The notes: generated by a model not told the origin, from the sequence alone. Counted from the first letter of the stretch, positions 1 through 9,294 are shown. The stretch is DNA of 33,049 bases from CAWFZT01 sp963820415 (GCA_963820415.1 CAWFZT010000014.1:1-33049), one strand, 5' to 3'. A program made the numbers and translations.

Positions 1-148
1 AGACCACTTACCGCCGGGTGGATCGTTACCGGAGGCCGGAACGCGCCGATTTAAGCAGCCCTTCCAGGGTCGATACAATGATATTTTTCCTCAGGATCAC
101 CAGATTGTGATCGGAAATGCCAAATGGCGAGGAGACAACCTCTTTCTT
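1..148. other. Window edge, probably the tail of an unidentified gene
   Basis: No product can be assigned. Two open readings compete. On the plus strand, a frame starting at base 2 stays open for 51 codons to a TGA at 155-157, ending in the residues RGDNLFLST; this would converge on and slightly overlap the end of recJ. On the minus strand, a frame directly after the recJ stop reads through DHNLVILRKNIIVSTLEG to a TAA near base 17, but has no ATG at its head. Both look plausibly protein-like in composition. The sequence to the left of the window is needed to choose. Confidence 0.25.
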
Positions 149-2464
149 TCAACCTGAATTTACTAGCGCTTTGGGATCGGCGCGTAAATAATAAGTGCGG
201 AAGGCAGCGGTTTCTTGCAATAAAAAGCGTATAGCGTCATCCAGGGCGGATGCCCGGTTGGGATCGGACTGGCCACCTTCAACCAACCGGATAGTCAAAT
301 TGCCAACAGTGATTGGGTGGACGAAACCCCGCGACGCCAACCAGTCCAGTCCGCGCTGTACGGCAGCTTCACGCTGGCAAAGAGCGGCTGCCAGTTCGCT
401 GACCGTGACCGTTCCCTGGCGATTCTTAAGTGAAAAACGGACCAGACCAGCCAACCGTTTCAAGAACTCGGCTGGTTGGTCGCTCCCAGGATTTACGCTG
501 AAAAGCGCTACCCGGCGCGGGATCACAGTCCGAATGGCCTCCTGTAGCTCCTGGCGACCGGGCGGAATACTCCAAACGACCAGCGTCCCGGCGATCTGAA
601 GATGAAAGCGATCGACGCCGGTTTTTCCGGGCGCCTGTTCTCCTTCGCTCCAGATTACCAGATCCTTCTCCTGTTGAAGAAGTTGCAGGGCTGCCAGAGG
701 ATTTTCCAAACTGCGGTAATCCAGGACCTCGATGGACTGGGTAACCAGGTCAGTCAGGGTACCCTCGACCGGGCGAGCGTCGATCCACTCGACCTGGACT
801 TCAGGCTGGCCGCGGTAGTTGCTGGAGCGCATCGAGTATGCCAGATCGAACGGCCCTTCGGGCAGATCCGCTCCGGCGCCTAGCCACCAGATCACCCGTT
901 GTGAAACGCCTAAGCGGTCTTCTACGATGAGCTGGAGGTGCTCGCCCGTTTTCCCGACGAATGATTTGCTTTTTAAGGTCAAGTTACGGGCAGCCAGGAT
1001 CAGGGAAGGGTTTCCTGGACCAAATGGGGCCAATCGTTCCAAGTCTTCGACCAGTTCAAATGAAATATCTTCCAGGTTAAGATAGGTGTCCACCGGCAGC
1101 TCGAAGGCCGGCATTTCACCTTTAATGGCTGCTTCGATCGTGCGACCCAATCCGCGCCGGAAATTGGGGATTTGCTGAGGGTCGATGCTGAACCCGGCGG
1201 CCATCGGATGACCGCCAAAGCCCAGCAAATATTGCTGGTTGGAAGCGATAGCGCTGGTTATATTGATGCCTTCGATGGAACGCGCTGAAGCCCGCCCGGC
1301 CTGCCCAGGAGGAGCTGCTATCAAAACGACCGGACGGTGGTACAGCTCAACCAGGCGGCTGGCAACGATGCCGATCACGCCTGCCGGCCATTGGGGATGG
1401 CTGAGTACCAACACCGGGGCGTCGAGCAAGCTGTGGTCGCGTTCTATCAGGGCCTGGGCGCCCTGGAAGACCTGCTCGCAGAGTAGTTTGCGTTTTCCAT
1501 TTAAACCTTCCAGAAAGATAGCCATGCGCTGTAAAAGTTGGGGATCTTTCGAAGAAAGGAATTCGACCATAGGGTTGGCATCGTCCAGCCGCCCGATAGA
1601 GTTAAGGCGTGGGGCCAGGACGAAGCTGATATGTTCTTCGGTCAAGAAGGTTTCTTTTACTTCAGCCTGTTCCAGGATGGTCTTGATGGCAGGGCGGGTT
1701 TGTTCCCTGAGTAGGGCCAGGCCGCGCTGCACCAGGTAGCGGCAGTCGCCGGTCAACAACGCCAGATCAGCCACCGTGCCCAGCGCTACCAGGTCGACGA
1801 ATTGGACGGCCTCGCCAAGACGGCCGGCGCGCCGGAACAATTCTTCGATCAGCTTGAACGCGCATCCTACACCGCACAACGGTCTGAGCGAGTGAAGTGA
1901 AGGCAGCCGCTGGGGATTGACTACTGCCAAAGCGCCAGGAAGTTCTGGCGGCAAGGTGTGGTGGTCGGTGATGATAGTATCCACGCCTTGTCGCTGGGCG
2001 TAATCCACCGCCGGGTGAGCAGAGATGCCAGTGTCGCAGGTGAGTAGGAGCTGAACACCGCCCTGGAGAAACGTTTGCAGAAATTCCAGATTTACTCCGT
2101 GCGATTCACGTTCGCGGACCGGGAGGTGGTAGACCACATTCCCCCCCAACTGGCGCAACCCATCTACCAGCACGGTGGTGGCGGTCTGACCATCCACATC
2201 GAAATCACCCCAGACCCCGATCTTCTCACCGGTGTGGAGGGCAGCATGTAGCCGATCAGCCGCTTTTTCAAGGTCAGGAAGGTCGGTGGATAGGGAAGGC
2301 GTATACCGGACGGGATCGAAGAAGGCGTTGGCCTGTTCAAGATGCGTGATTCCACGACGTACAAGAGCTTCAGCCACCATGGGATGCTTGCCGAACGCTT
2401 TCTCGATATCGGGCGGTAGAATGACCGGCTCAGGCTCTATCCAGCGGTGAGGGCTTTCTTTCAA
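149..2464 (-). CDS. recJ: Single-stranded-DNA-specific exonuclease RecJ
   Basis: RecJ degrades single-stranded DNA 5' to 3' in recombinational and base-excision repair. The DHH phosphoesterase core is clear: DFDVDG at about residues 87-92, the TCDTG segment, and the DHH triplet at about 167-169. The DHHA1 nucleic-acid-binding part has the GGH motif at about 417-419 (FGGHPMAAGF). I start it at a TTG at 2464 that overlaps the TGA of the upstream nuclease gene (TTGA), which implies translational coupling; an in-frame extension to 2602 exists but only shadows that gene. At about 771 aa it is longer than the E. coli enzyme (577 aa) and resembles the long Firmicutes type. The last 200 residues form an extra C-terminal domain ending in a probable winged helix (about residues 660-735). 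It is the last gene of the minus-strand repair cluster. Confidence 0.95.
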   Translation of the reverse strand: MKESPHRWIEPEPVILPPDIEKAFGKHPMVAEALVRRGITHLEQANAFFDPVRYTPSLSTDLPDLEKAADRLHAALHTGEKIGVWGDFDVDGQTATTVLVDGLRQLGGNVVYHLPVRERESHGVNLEFLQTFLQGGVQLLLTCDTGISAHPAVDYAQRQGVDTIITDHHTLPPELPGALAVVNPQRLPSLHSLRPLCGVGCAFKLIEELFRRAGRLGEAVQFVDLVALGTVADLALLTGDCRYLVQRGLALLREQTRPAIKTILEQAEVKETFLTEEHISFVLAPRLNSIGRLDDANPMVEFLSSKDPQLLQRMAIFLEGLNGKRKLLCEQVFQGAQALIERDHSLLDAPVLVLSHPQWPAGVIGIVASRLVELYHRPVVLIAAPPGQAGRASARSIEGINITSAIASNQQYLLGFGGHPMAAGFSIDPQQIPNFRRGLGRTIEAAIKGEMPAFELPVDTYLNLEDISFELVEDLERLAPFGPGNPSLILAARNLTLKSKSFVGKTGEHLQLIVEDRLGVSQRVIWWLGAGADLPEGPFDLAYSMRSSNYRGQPEVQVEWIDARPVEGTLTDLVTQSIEVLDYRSLENPLAALQLLQQEKDLVIWSEGEQAPGKTGVDRFHLQIAGTLVVWSIPPGRQELQEAIRTVIPRRVALFSVNPGSDQPAEFLKRLAGLVRFSLKNRQGTVTVSELAAALCQREAAVQRGLDWLASRGFVHPITVGNLTIRLVEGGQSDPNRASALDDAIRFLLQETAAFRTYYLRADPKALVNSG

Positions 2465-3291
2465 TATTCGATCTCCCCGATCTGTTCGAAATCCAGGTCC
2501 AACGGCCGGTCTGAACTGGCGAAGGTTTCCTCTTCCCGGTCCTGGTAGGCGCCGGCGCTTATACCACGATTGCACAACGAGCGATAGATACAATACTGGC
2601 ACAATTTTTCATTAGGAGTAAGCAAGAAGCTGCCTTTTGCATGCCCCAGGATTTCTTTTATCAACCCTTCCAGGTAGGCTCGATCTTCCCGATATTGGTT
2701 GGTCGAATAGTCGAAATGCTCGGGGTGCTCTGGTTCTTCAGCGAACCAATAGGTCATCTGCACCTGTTCAGGTGGGACAGGATTTCCGCCATTCAACCTG
2801 GCGCCGGCTTCAACCAGCAGAAATGGATAAAGGCGCGTCTGCATCCGCTCCTGTAGGGTGTGCCTGGCAGGGCGGTGCAGCGAAGTTTTCCAATCCAGGA
2901 TCGCGGCTCGCTTACCAGGGTCGACAACCAGCAGGTCGTACTTGGCCAGGAGTTGGAAACCGGCAAAAGGAGCCGAAAGGCTGAATTCCGCCAGGGGGTC
3001 AGGAGGCAGATCGTTCAGGGGGGAATACTTGAGAAAGTTTTCCCACCAACGCCCCAGGTCCACATCGTCAATCTGATCGGAAAGCTGTTCAGCCGGCAAT
3101 CCAACCAGCCGCTGGTGGACAAGCTGGTGGAACAGGTAGCCGCGGCGCATGTATTTTTCCTGTTCCAGTACCGGTTCAGTTTGCAAGGCCGGCCATTCCT
3201 GCCGCAGGACATAACGCAGTTCAAAACGGCGTGGGCAGTCCAGGTAATCCTGCAGGTTCGATTGGGTAAATTGAAAGATTGGCGTCAGCAT
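2461..3291 (-). CDS. PD-(D/E)XK nuclease with AddB-type 4Fe-4S cluster (RecB-family nuclease)
   Basis: A stand-alone 276-aa nuclease of the RecB/AddB/Cas4 type. Visible motifs, in order: Cys19 (LDCPRRF), His55 in GYLFHQLVH, Asp119 in AKYDLLVVD, the core Asp133-x-Lys135 in ILDWKT, a QxxxY motif (Gln151, Tyr155), then Cys231, Cys234 and Cys240 spaced C-x2-C-x5-C. One early cysteine plus a late C-x2-C-x5-C triplet is the iron-sulphur staple known from B. subtilis AddB and Cas4. Its ATG overlaps the TAA of the upstream helicase (TAATG), so the two are probably translated together. I infer that it supplies the nuclease activity missing from the two helicase-like neighbours. Cas4 is an alternative by fold, but no cas gene or repeat array is present. 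Confidence 0.85.
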   Translation of the reverse strand: MLTPIFQFTQSNLQDYLDCPRRFELRYVLRQEWPALQTEPVLEQEKYMRRGYLFHQLVHQRLVGLPAEQLSDQIDDVDLGRWWENFLKYSPLNDLPPDPLAEFSLSAPFAGFQLLAKYDLLVVDPGKRAAILDWKTSLHRPARHTLQERMQTRLYPFLLVEAGARLNGGNPVPPEQVQMTYWFAEEPEHPEHFDYSTNQYREDRAYLEGLIKEILGHAKGSFLLTPNEKLCQYCIYRSLCNRGISAGAYQDREEETFASSDRPLDLDFEQIGEIEY

Positions 3292-5527
3292 TATGTACCA
3301 AATCCCTTTTCTTGCAGAGCCTGAAGCGGCAGCGCCGGTACACTTTCGCCCCGGCGGCTTTTGCCAGTGTTCCAGGTGATGATTAACTCTTTCTTGGCCC
3401 GGGTAATCCCTACGTATAAGAGGCGCAAGCGTTCGCTGCAGTAATCCAGGCGGGCTTCATGCGTGGCCTGCCCTTCTTCCAGGTAAACGCCTGGCATGTC
3501 GCCTGTAATAAGGGCAGTTAATTTTGCCAGGGCTTCAGCAGGCAGGTTGAGCTGATTGCGAACGAACCACCTTTCAGAAATATAAGTGTCGTGAGGCTGG
3601 GCGGATGGAAAGTCATAGTTGCTTACCGAGAGCAGGTAAACCCGTTCCCATTCCAGCCCTTTGGCTTTGTGGATTGTGGCGACGACCACCTTACCGCGAT
3701 GTTTGTCTGGGTCGAAACCGGTCTCCTCTTCGCCAAATCCAATGAATTTTCGCTCATTGCGGGCGATCGTGTTCAATTCCTCGGCAAATTCCTTGAGATT
3801 CCAATCCGGATGGACCTGGGAAGTATGCTCGAGCAGCAAGGCCAGCTTGTGCGCCAGAGCCAGGTCAGCCGGCAAGGAGAACAGATCTTGAGCAATGGTC
3901 AGAACCAATTGGTCGCCGGGAAGGAGCGTCGCCGCCTGCCAGCGGTTGACCAACCGGCGCAGCCATTCCAGCTCCTGAATGAGCGGGTCGGGATAGCCTT
4001 CTACGACCAGTTCTTCCAGCCAATTTGCCACCGGACGTGGCCAGAGGAATTCCTCAAGGCGCGTACATAGGCGCAGCTTTTCGCCAACTTGCTGTACCAG
4101 TTGGCGCAGGTCAACCTGTTTTTTTTCTACCGGCCGCAGAGCGCGATATAAGGACGAAAGCTTGGAAGCCGAGGCTGGGTCTGCCAGGCTGCGCAGGATC
4201 AATGCCAGCAGGCTGGCTGTTTGCCTGGTGGAAAGGCTGCTGCCCAATAATTCAATGAAATCCAGGTCATTTTTCTTTAATTCATCGACAAGTTTTGCGC
4301 CGCGCTCGTTGCGCGGAACCAGGACAGCCACAGTACCGTCTGGATGATCAGGCAGCCAGCGTTTGATAGATTTCACCACTGTCTGCAATTCTTCCTCGGG
4401 GGTGAAACGGGTGCTGACCAGGTGAATGCCTTGCGGGTTGTCAGGTGGATTAGGCTGCGGGTCGCCCACTGGGGTAGGTTCGATCAGAGGAACATCCAGG
4501 GCTTGGCGCAGTTCTTCTACCGGGTGTTCGAAGTGAGTCCAATCGATCAGTGTGTTAGCCAGGCGTATAATGCTGATAGTCGAACGGCCTGAATTGGGCA
4601 GGGCGCAGCGTTCGAACTCCAGGCTCGTCAAGGAAGTTGCGCAGGTACTGTGGGCTGGCGGTGGTGAAAGTTTCATAGATGGCCTGGTTGGGGTCTCCCA
4701 CGCGCACCCAGTTGCCATCTTCGCCGGTTAATTTCCTCAGGATTTCTTCCTGCAGCCGGCTCGAAATCCTGGGCTTCGTCTTCGAGGATGTAAGGCCAGC
4801 GGTAATGCAGACGGGCCAGGTAATCCGAATCGGTGTTGATTGCCTGCAGCGCCAGCCTGATCAGGTCGTCAAAATCGAGCGCCGAGCGATAATTTAAGGC
4901 CCTCTGGTAGTCAGTAAAGACTTCGATGCCCATATTTAACAAGGAGTCAGGCCCCCCGGCGTCATCCAGCTTTTTTCTCAAATCGGCAGGTGTTACCTGA
5001 AAGTCTTTGGCTTTACGGATCATACTGCCGGCCAGGTCCACCACCAGGGTTGGCCACTGGTCCCGATAAACCTGGTCAGGTTCGATATCTGGGTTGGCAT
5101 ATTCGTTGATAAAATCGGGGTGACCGCGCAGCCAGGTCGCTACTGTGCTGCGCAGGATATCGCTGGCTTCATTTTCATCGACGATAGAAAAACGATCGGA
5201 TAAGCCCACCAGGTCTGGACGTTCACGAACGATGTCGTGCGCTAATCCATGCAGGGTACGCACACGGTAACCAAAATCCGGCAGCAGTCCATAATCCTGG
5301 ACAAAACCGGCCACCCGCGCCGAGAAATTATCCACGGCTGAATTGACCAGAGTGACGATCAAAATTTCCTGGTCATCTTCAATATGCCCATCGATAATTA
5401 GCCTGGCTGCCAGGTAAGATAAGGTGTGAGTCTTTCCGCTGCCGGGTACAGCTGCTACACCCATCTTTCCGCCAGTGTAGTTAATCACTGGCTCCTGCAT
5501 TGGCCGGGGTCGAAAGCGGCTATTCAC
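3291..5527 (-). pseudogene. UvrD/AddA-type SF1 DNA helicase, interrupted by two +1 frameshifts
   Basis: Read across both frameshifts this is a 744-aa ATP-dependent 3'-5' helicase. Motifs in order: Walker A AVPGSGKT, TLHGLAHDIV (Ib), LDFDDLI, Walker B ILEDEAQD (II), GDPNQAIYETF (III), LPNSGRST and RLAN (IV), TIHKAKGLEWE (V) and LLYVGITRAKKEL (VI). All SF1A motifs are present, but not in one frame. Removing one A from the plus-strand run 4764-4766 joins DEAQD to SSRLQEEIL. Removing one A at 4615-4616 joins the NFLDEPG segment to ERCALPNSGRS. The GTG at 5527 overlaps the stop of the upstream gene and follows a purine-rich Shine-Dalgarno stretch; an ATG at 5500 is the alternative. There is no C-terminal nuclease domain, unlike AddA. 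It may be intact in reality if the indels are sequencing errors. Confidence 0.85.
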
Positions 5528-7574
5528 CCAGGCCCCCTTCCCCGGCAGACAGGCTGCGTAAGATGCCCTGTACAGCTTGCAGCAGTGGCCCACGTTGCTC
5601 AGTGCCCTGTTCGTTCAAACCAGTAGTGCAAATATAGACGCTGCTCCGGCAGCGTCGCATCAGCCCTGAGGTCAATCGAACGAGGGCTTCCTGGTTGGTC
5701 TGGTATTCCTGGATATCGGTCCACGTCTTACCGGCGCTCCAATTCCGGCTAAGCACATAAGGATGGGTGAGTGGCTGGTAGAGTCGTTCCCACCAACCTG
5801 AACTTCCGGCATCCAGCCAGAACTGGATATCCACCGGGCGGTTAGCCATCAGGAAAGTATATGCAGGAGCAAGCAAGACGGCATCATTAGGGATTTCCAT
5901 CCAGGTTTGCAGATATTGGGCGGCGACCACGCCTTCTTCGACCATACGGAGATATTCTTGCCCGATTGGTACGCTGCCTGAGGTACCTGAGGAAGCGGTT
6001 CCCCAGCGAAATTTGCGGATAGATTCGATTAACCGGGTTGCGATGGCAGCGGCATCGAACTGGTCGTGGAAGCCGAAACCCGGCTGGGAAAGGATTTCAC
6101 CGAACAGGCGGCTGAGAAAGATGTCCAGCTCGAGGGGTTCGTGGCTGCGATAATCTGCCAGCCATTTCCTGAGGATTTCGTAGCGTTCTCCGATCGAAAA
6201 GGTGATCCGCTCCTGTTTATCGGCCTGGAGGACATCAAACGAGCCCAAGTTCTGCTCGGGGTGGCGCTCACGAAAAACTATCTGAGCCAGCAGATCGGCG
6301 CGGACCAGATCCAATCCGGCAATCGCCTGGATCAGAGCATAGCGGACTTCCAGTGTCTTAATGTTATCACAATGCCAGGCGGGATGAGCCAGCTTTGCCA
6401 GAGTAAGCAGGCAGTTTGTCGCCGGTTCCTCGCGCAGACTGCGTGAGGGGCGGTGTGAGCGCGCCGGAACCTGCATCGCTTCGAGGCGGTTCATCAGTGT
6501 AAAGCGCAGGGAATCGCTCATGTAGGGGGCCAATACGGCCATCTCACCGGGCGGGACGCCTTGTTCGTGCACCAGGCGGGCAATCTGCTGGGCCACCCAA
6601 TCAGCCATTTGCGGATAAAAATGCTGGTGAGAGAATTTAATAACACTCAGGATTTGGGAAGAAACCTGGATAGTACGCCGGTGATACAGCCGGTCGCAAA
6701 GAATCTGGCGCGAAACTTCTAACGCCGGTGAAGCGACCCAGGAGCCGGAAAAAGTGATGACCTGCCGACTGGCGCCGCTTAAGGAATAACCGGATTGTGG
6801 GTCTGCGCCCAGGAAAGAGCGGAAGCCCCCTTCGCTGTCGTAGATCAGCAGGGCAGAATCGAAATGGGGTAACCACTGGCGGATCACATCGTGGACGACC
6901 GGCACGTCCTCCTCCAGGTTATCATAGATCAGGTGGCGGAAGGTCGAGAATAGGTATTGGCGGCATAAAAACGACGGCCAGAGGGTTTGCACGAACACTT
7001 CTAATTGCAATGAAAAATCCAACAGGTTATGCTCCAGGCAATACTGACGGAACACCTCAGCGCATTCCTGGGCCTGTTCGTAAATGTGAAACTGGGCCGG
7101 CTCACCGACCCAGGCCGATTTAAGACGTTCCGCCAGGGAAGTGTACGGGAAACCGACTCCGGCGGCTTTGTTCAGGTTATCTAATACCTGACTCAACAGG
7201 CGGTTGCGGTCCAGATGAACCGATTCGAAATATCCCTGATCGAGCAACGGTTTGACCAGGCGAGCCAGGAAATATTGTGCGGTTTCCAGGGTAAGAAAGG
7301 TGGGCGGCTGTTTAGGGTGAGCAAAACCAGCCGGTTGCGCTACCATCGGCCAGAACAGCTCGACAAGCCGCTGGCCCAGGCCGCCCAGGGTGACAATGTT
7401 AGCCGTTCCGCCGGCTGGGAAATCAGGCTGGCGCAGCGCCTCGTAATAGGGGAGAGCCAGCGTCCTTTGGGGTACCAGGATGAGGATATTTCCGGCCGGG
7501 ATTCCCGAATCCAGCAAATGCAACAGGCGACCCACCCCCGCGGTCGTTTTACCACTGCCTGCCGGGCCTTGCAA
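5520..7574 (-). CDS. AddB-like degenerate SF1 helicase subunit
   Basis: A protein of 684 aa or more with the layout of the inactive helicase partner in AddAB/RecBCD. The Walker A GPAGSGKTT is at residues 3-11 and a LILVPQRT segment (Ia-like) follows. The Walker B position reads LIYDNLEED (about 215-223) in place of the usual DEAQD. A FLGADPQSGYSL segment stands where GDPxQxIY would be. No Cys staple or nuclease motif is present. The only canonical start in frame is the TTG at 7574, which would begin right at the P-loop. Yet the same frame upstream reads a convincing helicase N-terminus (LTFSRDQLEVIRSPIEG, then NLF) back to the preceding stop at 7659, with an AAGGAG just after that stop. The true start is therefore unclear: a non-canonical codon or an indel in the A5 run 7625-7629. 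Its 3' end overlaps the next helicase gene by 8 bases. Confidence 0.75.
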   Translation of the reverse strand: MQGPAGSGKTTAGVGRLLHLLDSGIPAGNILILVPQRTLALPYYEALRQPDFPAGGTANIVTLGGLGQRLVELFWPMVAQPAGFAHPKQPPTFLTLETAQYFLARLVKPLLDQGYFESVHLDRNRLLSQVLDNLNKAAGVGFPYTSLAERLKSAWVGEPAQFHIYEQAQECAEVFRQYCLEHNLLDFSLQLEVFVQTLWPSFLCRQYLFSTFRHLIYDNLEEDVPVVHDVIRQWLPHFDSALLIYDSEGGFRSFLGADPQSGYSLSGASRQVITFSGSWVASPALEVSRQILCDRLYHRRTIQVSSQILSVIKFSHQHFYPQMADWVAQQIARLVHEQGVPPGEMAVLAPYMSDSLRFTLMNRLEAMQVPARSHRPSRSLREEPATNCLLTLAKLAHPAWHCDNIKTLEVRYALIQAIAGLDLVRADLLAQIVFRERHPEQNLGSFDVLQADKQERITFSIGERYEILRKWLADYRSHEPLELDIFLSRLFGEILSQPGFGFHDQFDAAAIATRLIESIRKFRWGTASSGTSGSVPIGQEYLRMVEEGVVAAQYLQTWMEIPNDAVLLAPAYTFLMANRPVDIQFWLDAGSSGWWERLYQPLTHPYVLSRNWSAGKTWTDIQEYQTNQEALVRLTSGLMRRCRSSVYICTTGLNEQGTEQRGPLLQAVQGILRSLSAGEGGLGE

Positions 7575-7658
7575 AAACAGATTCCCTTCGATTGGGCTGC
7601 GGATTACCTCAAGTTGGTCCCTGGAAAAAGTTAATGAGCCGATTGAATAACTGCTCCT

Positions 7659-8234
7659 TTAAGCCTGAGCCTCGGCGATGTGATGTAATAAAGCGCGGGT
7701 CAGCAATGAATCCGCGGTTGCGCGGTGAGCATTTGGCAGGGTAATCCTGGCATGTTTGCCAGCCGCGTCCAGTGAAAAATAGCGGTAGGATTTGCGTTTC
7801 ATATCCCACTCGCTGCGGAATTCGGCGTAGACTTTCAATAAATCGAAGGCGTCGAATTTCTCGTTCCAAGGCTGGTGGTATTTAGACATCGATTGTCGCA
7901 TCATACGTAAGTCAAAATCGGCATTATAAATGACGATCAACCTGCCGGCTAAGAGTGGGCGTACTTCTCGCCAGAGGATTGGCCAGGGCATGGCGTTTTT
8001 CACGTTTTCGTTTGTAATCCCATGAATGCGGGTTGCTTCAGCCGGGATGGGCTGGCTGGGACGGACGAATTTTGCCAGAAGGACGCTGCCATCTTCATCA
8101 ACGACCGAAATTTCGACAATTTCATCCTTTGGATCCAGGCCAGTGGTTTCTGTATCGAGGTAAACGGGCCTGGCTGACAGCGCCTGGCGGGCGCGTAAGA
8201 TGGCATTTTGTCGGGCGGAAGAGGAGATGACCAT
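7659..8234 (-). CDS. DnaQ-family DEDDh 3'-5' exonuclease
   Basis: A 191-aa exonuclease of the DNA polymerase III epsilon/RNase T superfamily. Exo I is YLDTETTGLDP, followed by the conserved IHGIT segment. Exo II is NADFDLRMM, and Exo III is HRATADS, giving the DEDDh metal-binding set. It has no polymerase or helicase domain, so it acts either as a free proofreading or repair nuclease or alongside the helicase genes behind it. The ATG at 8234 starts one base after the TGA of the lipoprotein gene; the longer open frame to 8354 only overlaps that gene. The stop at 7659 is followed at once by an AAGGAG sequence serving the next gene. I infer that it belongs to the recombination/repair operon. Confidence 0.88.
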   Translation of the reverse strand: MVISSSARQNAILRARQALSARPVYLDTETTGLDPKDEIVEISVVDEDGSVLLAKFVRPSQPIPAEATRIHGITNENVKNAMPWPILWREVRPLLAGRLIVIYNADFDLRMMRQSMSKYHQPWNEKFDAFDLLKVYAEFRSEWDMKRKSYRYFSLDAAGKHARITLPNAHRATADSLLTRALLHHIAEAQA

Positions 8235-8235
8235 A

Positions 8236-9121
8236 TCAGGGCATAATCCAGTAAGCAATACTCTTGAGATCGACAGAGAAATTCTGGTTCTCTGCGTAGG
8301 CGATAAATGGGCCGAAATGCCCGGCATCCTGGAAATGGGCGTCGTTGGCTTCAACCAACTTGTTGCCGTTGGCGTACAAAGAAAAGGTGTTGCCGGAGGC
8401 GAGGATACCCATCCGGTTGTTCTGTTCTGGCCCGGCCAGGATATTGCTGTTCTGTGCCCATTTGACTATGGTCACGAAACCAGTGTCATCCATACGTACG
8501 AGGCTGTAATTGCCGGCGCAGGTGAAGGCCAGGTAATAGCCAAAACCGCTTTCGTAATCAGGGGCACGGAAGACTATGCCGTACTGGTCTGCGCCAGAGC
8601 AGGTATGGGTGACAAAGGAAGTTTCCAGATAAAAATTTTTAATAGTGGGATAGGCAAGCCGCCACCCTCGCCAGTTCGCCGAGGAGCCAAAACTGGTCAG
8701 GGTCATCAACCCATTGTCGATAACAATGCGGGTATGGTCATCTTCGTAACTGTTGGTCCCTTTCTGGAAAAATCTACCGCTGGTGACAAAGGTATCCTTC
8801 CAGGTGGGCTGACCGAGAGAGGCGGCGAAGTCACTGCTGGCGGGGGTGGAGGTAAGGCGTGATCGTTTCCGTTTCCGTGGCAGTCAGTTCGGGAGTACCT
8901 GTGGGAGTGGGGATTTCCGGAGTGTAGGTGAGAGTTGGAGGGATCGTCTGGGTTTCAGTGGCCGGGATAATCGGATTAGCAGTCACGGTAGCCGCGACCA
9001 TGGTGGCGATCAGATCTTGCGGGCTGACCGGGGTGGGCGGGGATGCGGTTTCAGCGACAGGTAGATTGCACGAAGACAAGATCAGGATATACAACAGGGA
9101 AAAGTACACGATCTTTTTCAT
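8236..9121 (-). pseudogene. Lipoprotein with concanavalin-like C-terminal domain, one frameshift
   Basis: The first part is a lipoprotein signal (MKKIVYFSLLYILILSSC, lipobox with Cys18) and a long Thr/Pro/Glu linker typical of surface lipoproteins. That frame ends at a TGA near 8831. Another frame carries on with TSTPASSDFAASLGQPTWKD and a beta-rich domain to 8236. Dropping one A of the plus-strand pair 8854-8855 merges the two into a single 294-aa protein. The C-terminal part (WRLAYPTIKNFYLE, GIVFRAPD, YYLAFT, NGNKLVEAND) resembles the laminin-G/DUF1080 type of jelly roll, which binds sugars or hydrolyses glycosides; the exact role is unknown. A GAGGT ribosome site precedes the ATG. It heads the minus-strand repair cluster by position, but functionally looks unrelated. 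Confidence 0.7.
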
Positions 9122-9210
9122 GGGAAGACCTCATGATAATTTTATGGTAATTTCCTTAAGTATAGCTGAAAACCCGCTCAGACGTAGGGAGTTTCACGAA
9201 AGTACGTTTG

Positions 9211-9294
9211 GAATATCCGCGGTGAACTCCCGGATTTGGGGTTGTCATGACAACCCCAAATCCGGGGACATTCTACGGCAAATCCCAATGAACC
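9211..9294 (+). repeat. Dispersed palindromic repeat, copy A
   Basis: Shares GGTGAACTCCC, then AAATCCGGGGAC, then TACGG, AAATCCCAATGAACC with the copy at 11966-12024, but carries an extra segment that builds a long palindrome. It lies between the divergent lipoprotein and pseudouridine synthase genes. Confidence 0.75.
9229..9266. repeat. Perfect 38-bp palindrome inside repeat copy A
   Basis: The left arm CCCGGATTTGGGGTTGTCA (9229-9247) is matched exactly by its reverse complement at 9248-9266, with no spacer. It could extrude as a cruciform, be an operator for a dimeric protein, or form a strong RNA hairpin. No T tract follows on either strand, so it does not look like a standard terminator. 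Confidence 0.9.

Noticed and set aside
2461..3291. Cas4 from a CRISPR system
   Set aside because: No repeat array or other cas gene is seen, and the gene is coupled to helicase and recJ genes.
4615..4766. Programmed ribosomal frameshifting in the helicase
   Set aside because: Two shifts in the same direction would be needed, and neither site has a slippery heptamer; a plain indel is simpler.
8200..8862. A 220-codon open frame on the plus strand opposite the lipoprotein and exonuclease genes
   Set aside because: No family resemblance, Gly/Val-rich antisense composition, and the minus-strand reading has a lipobox linker, a beta domain and exonuclease motifs.
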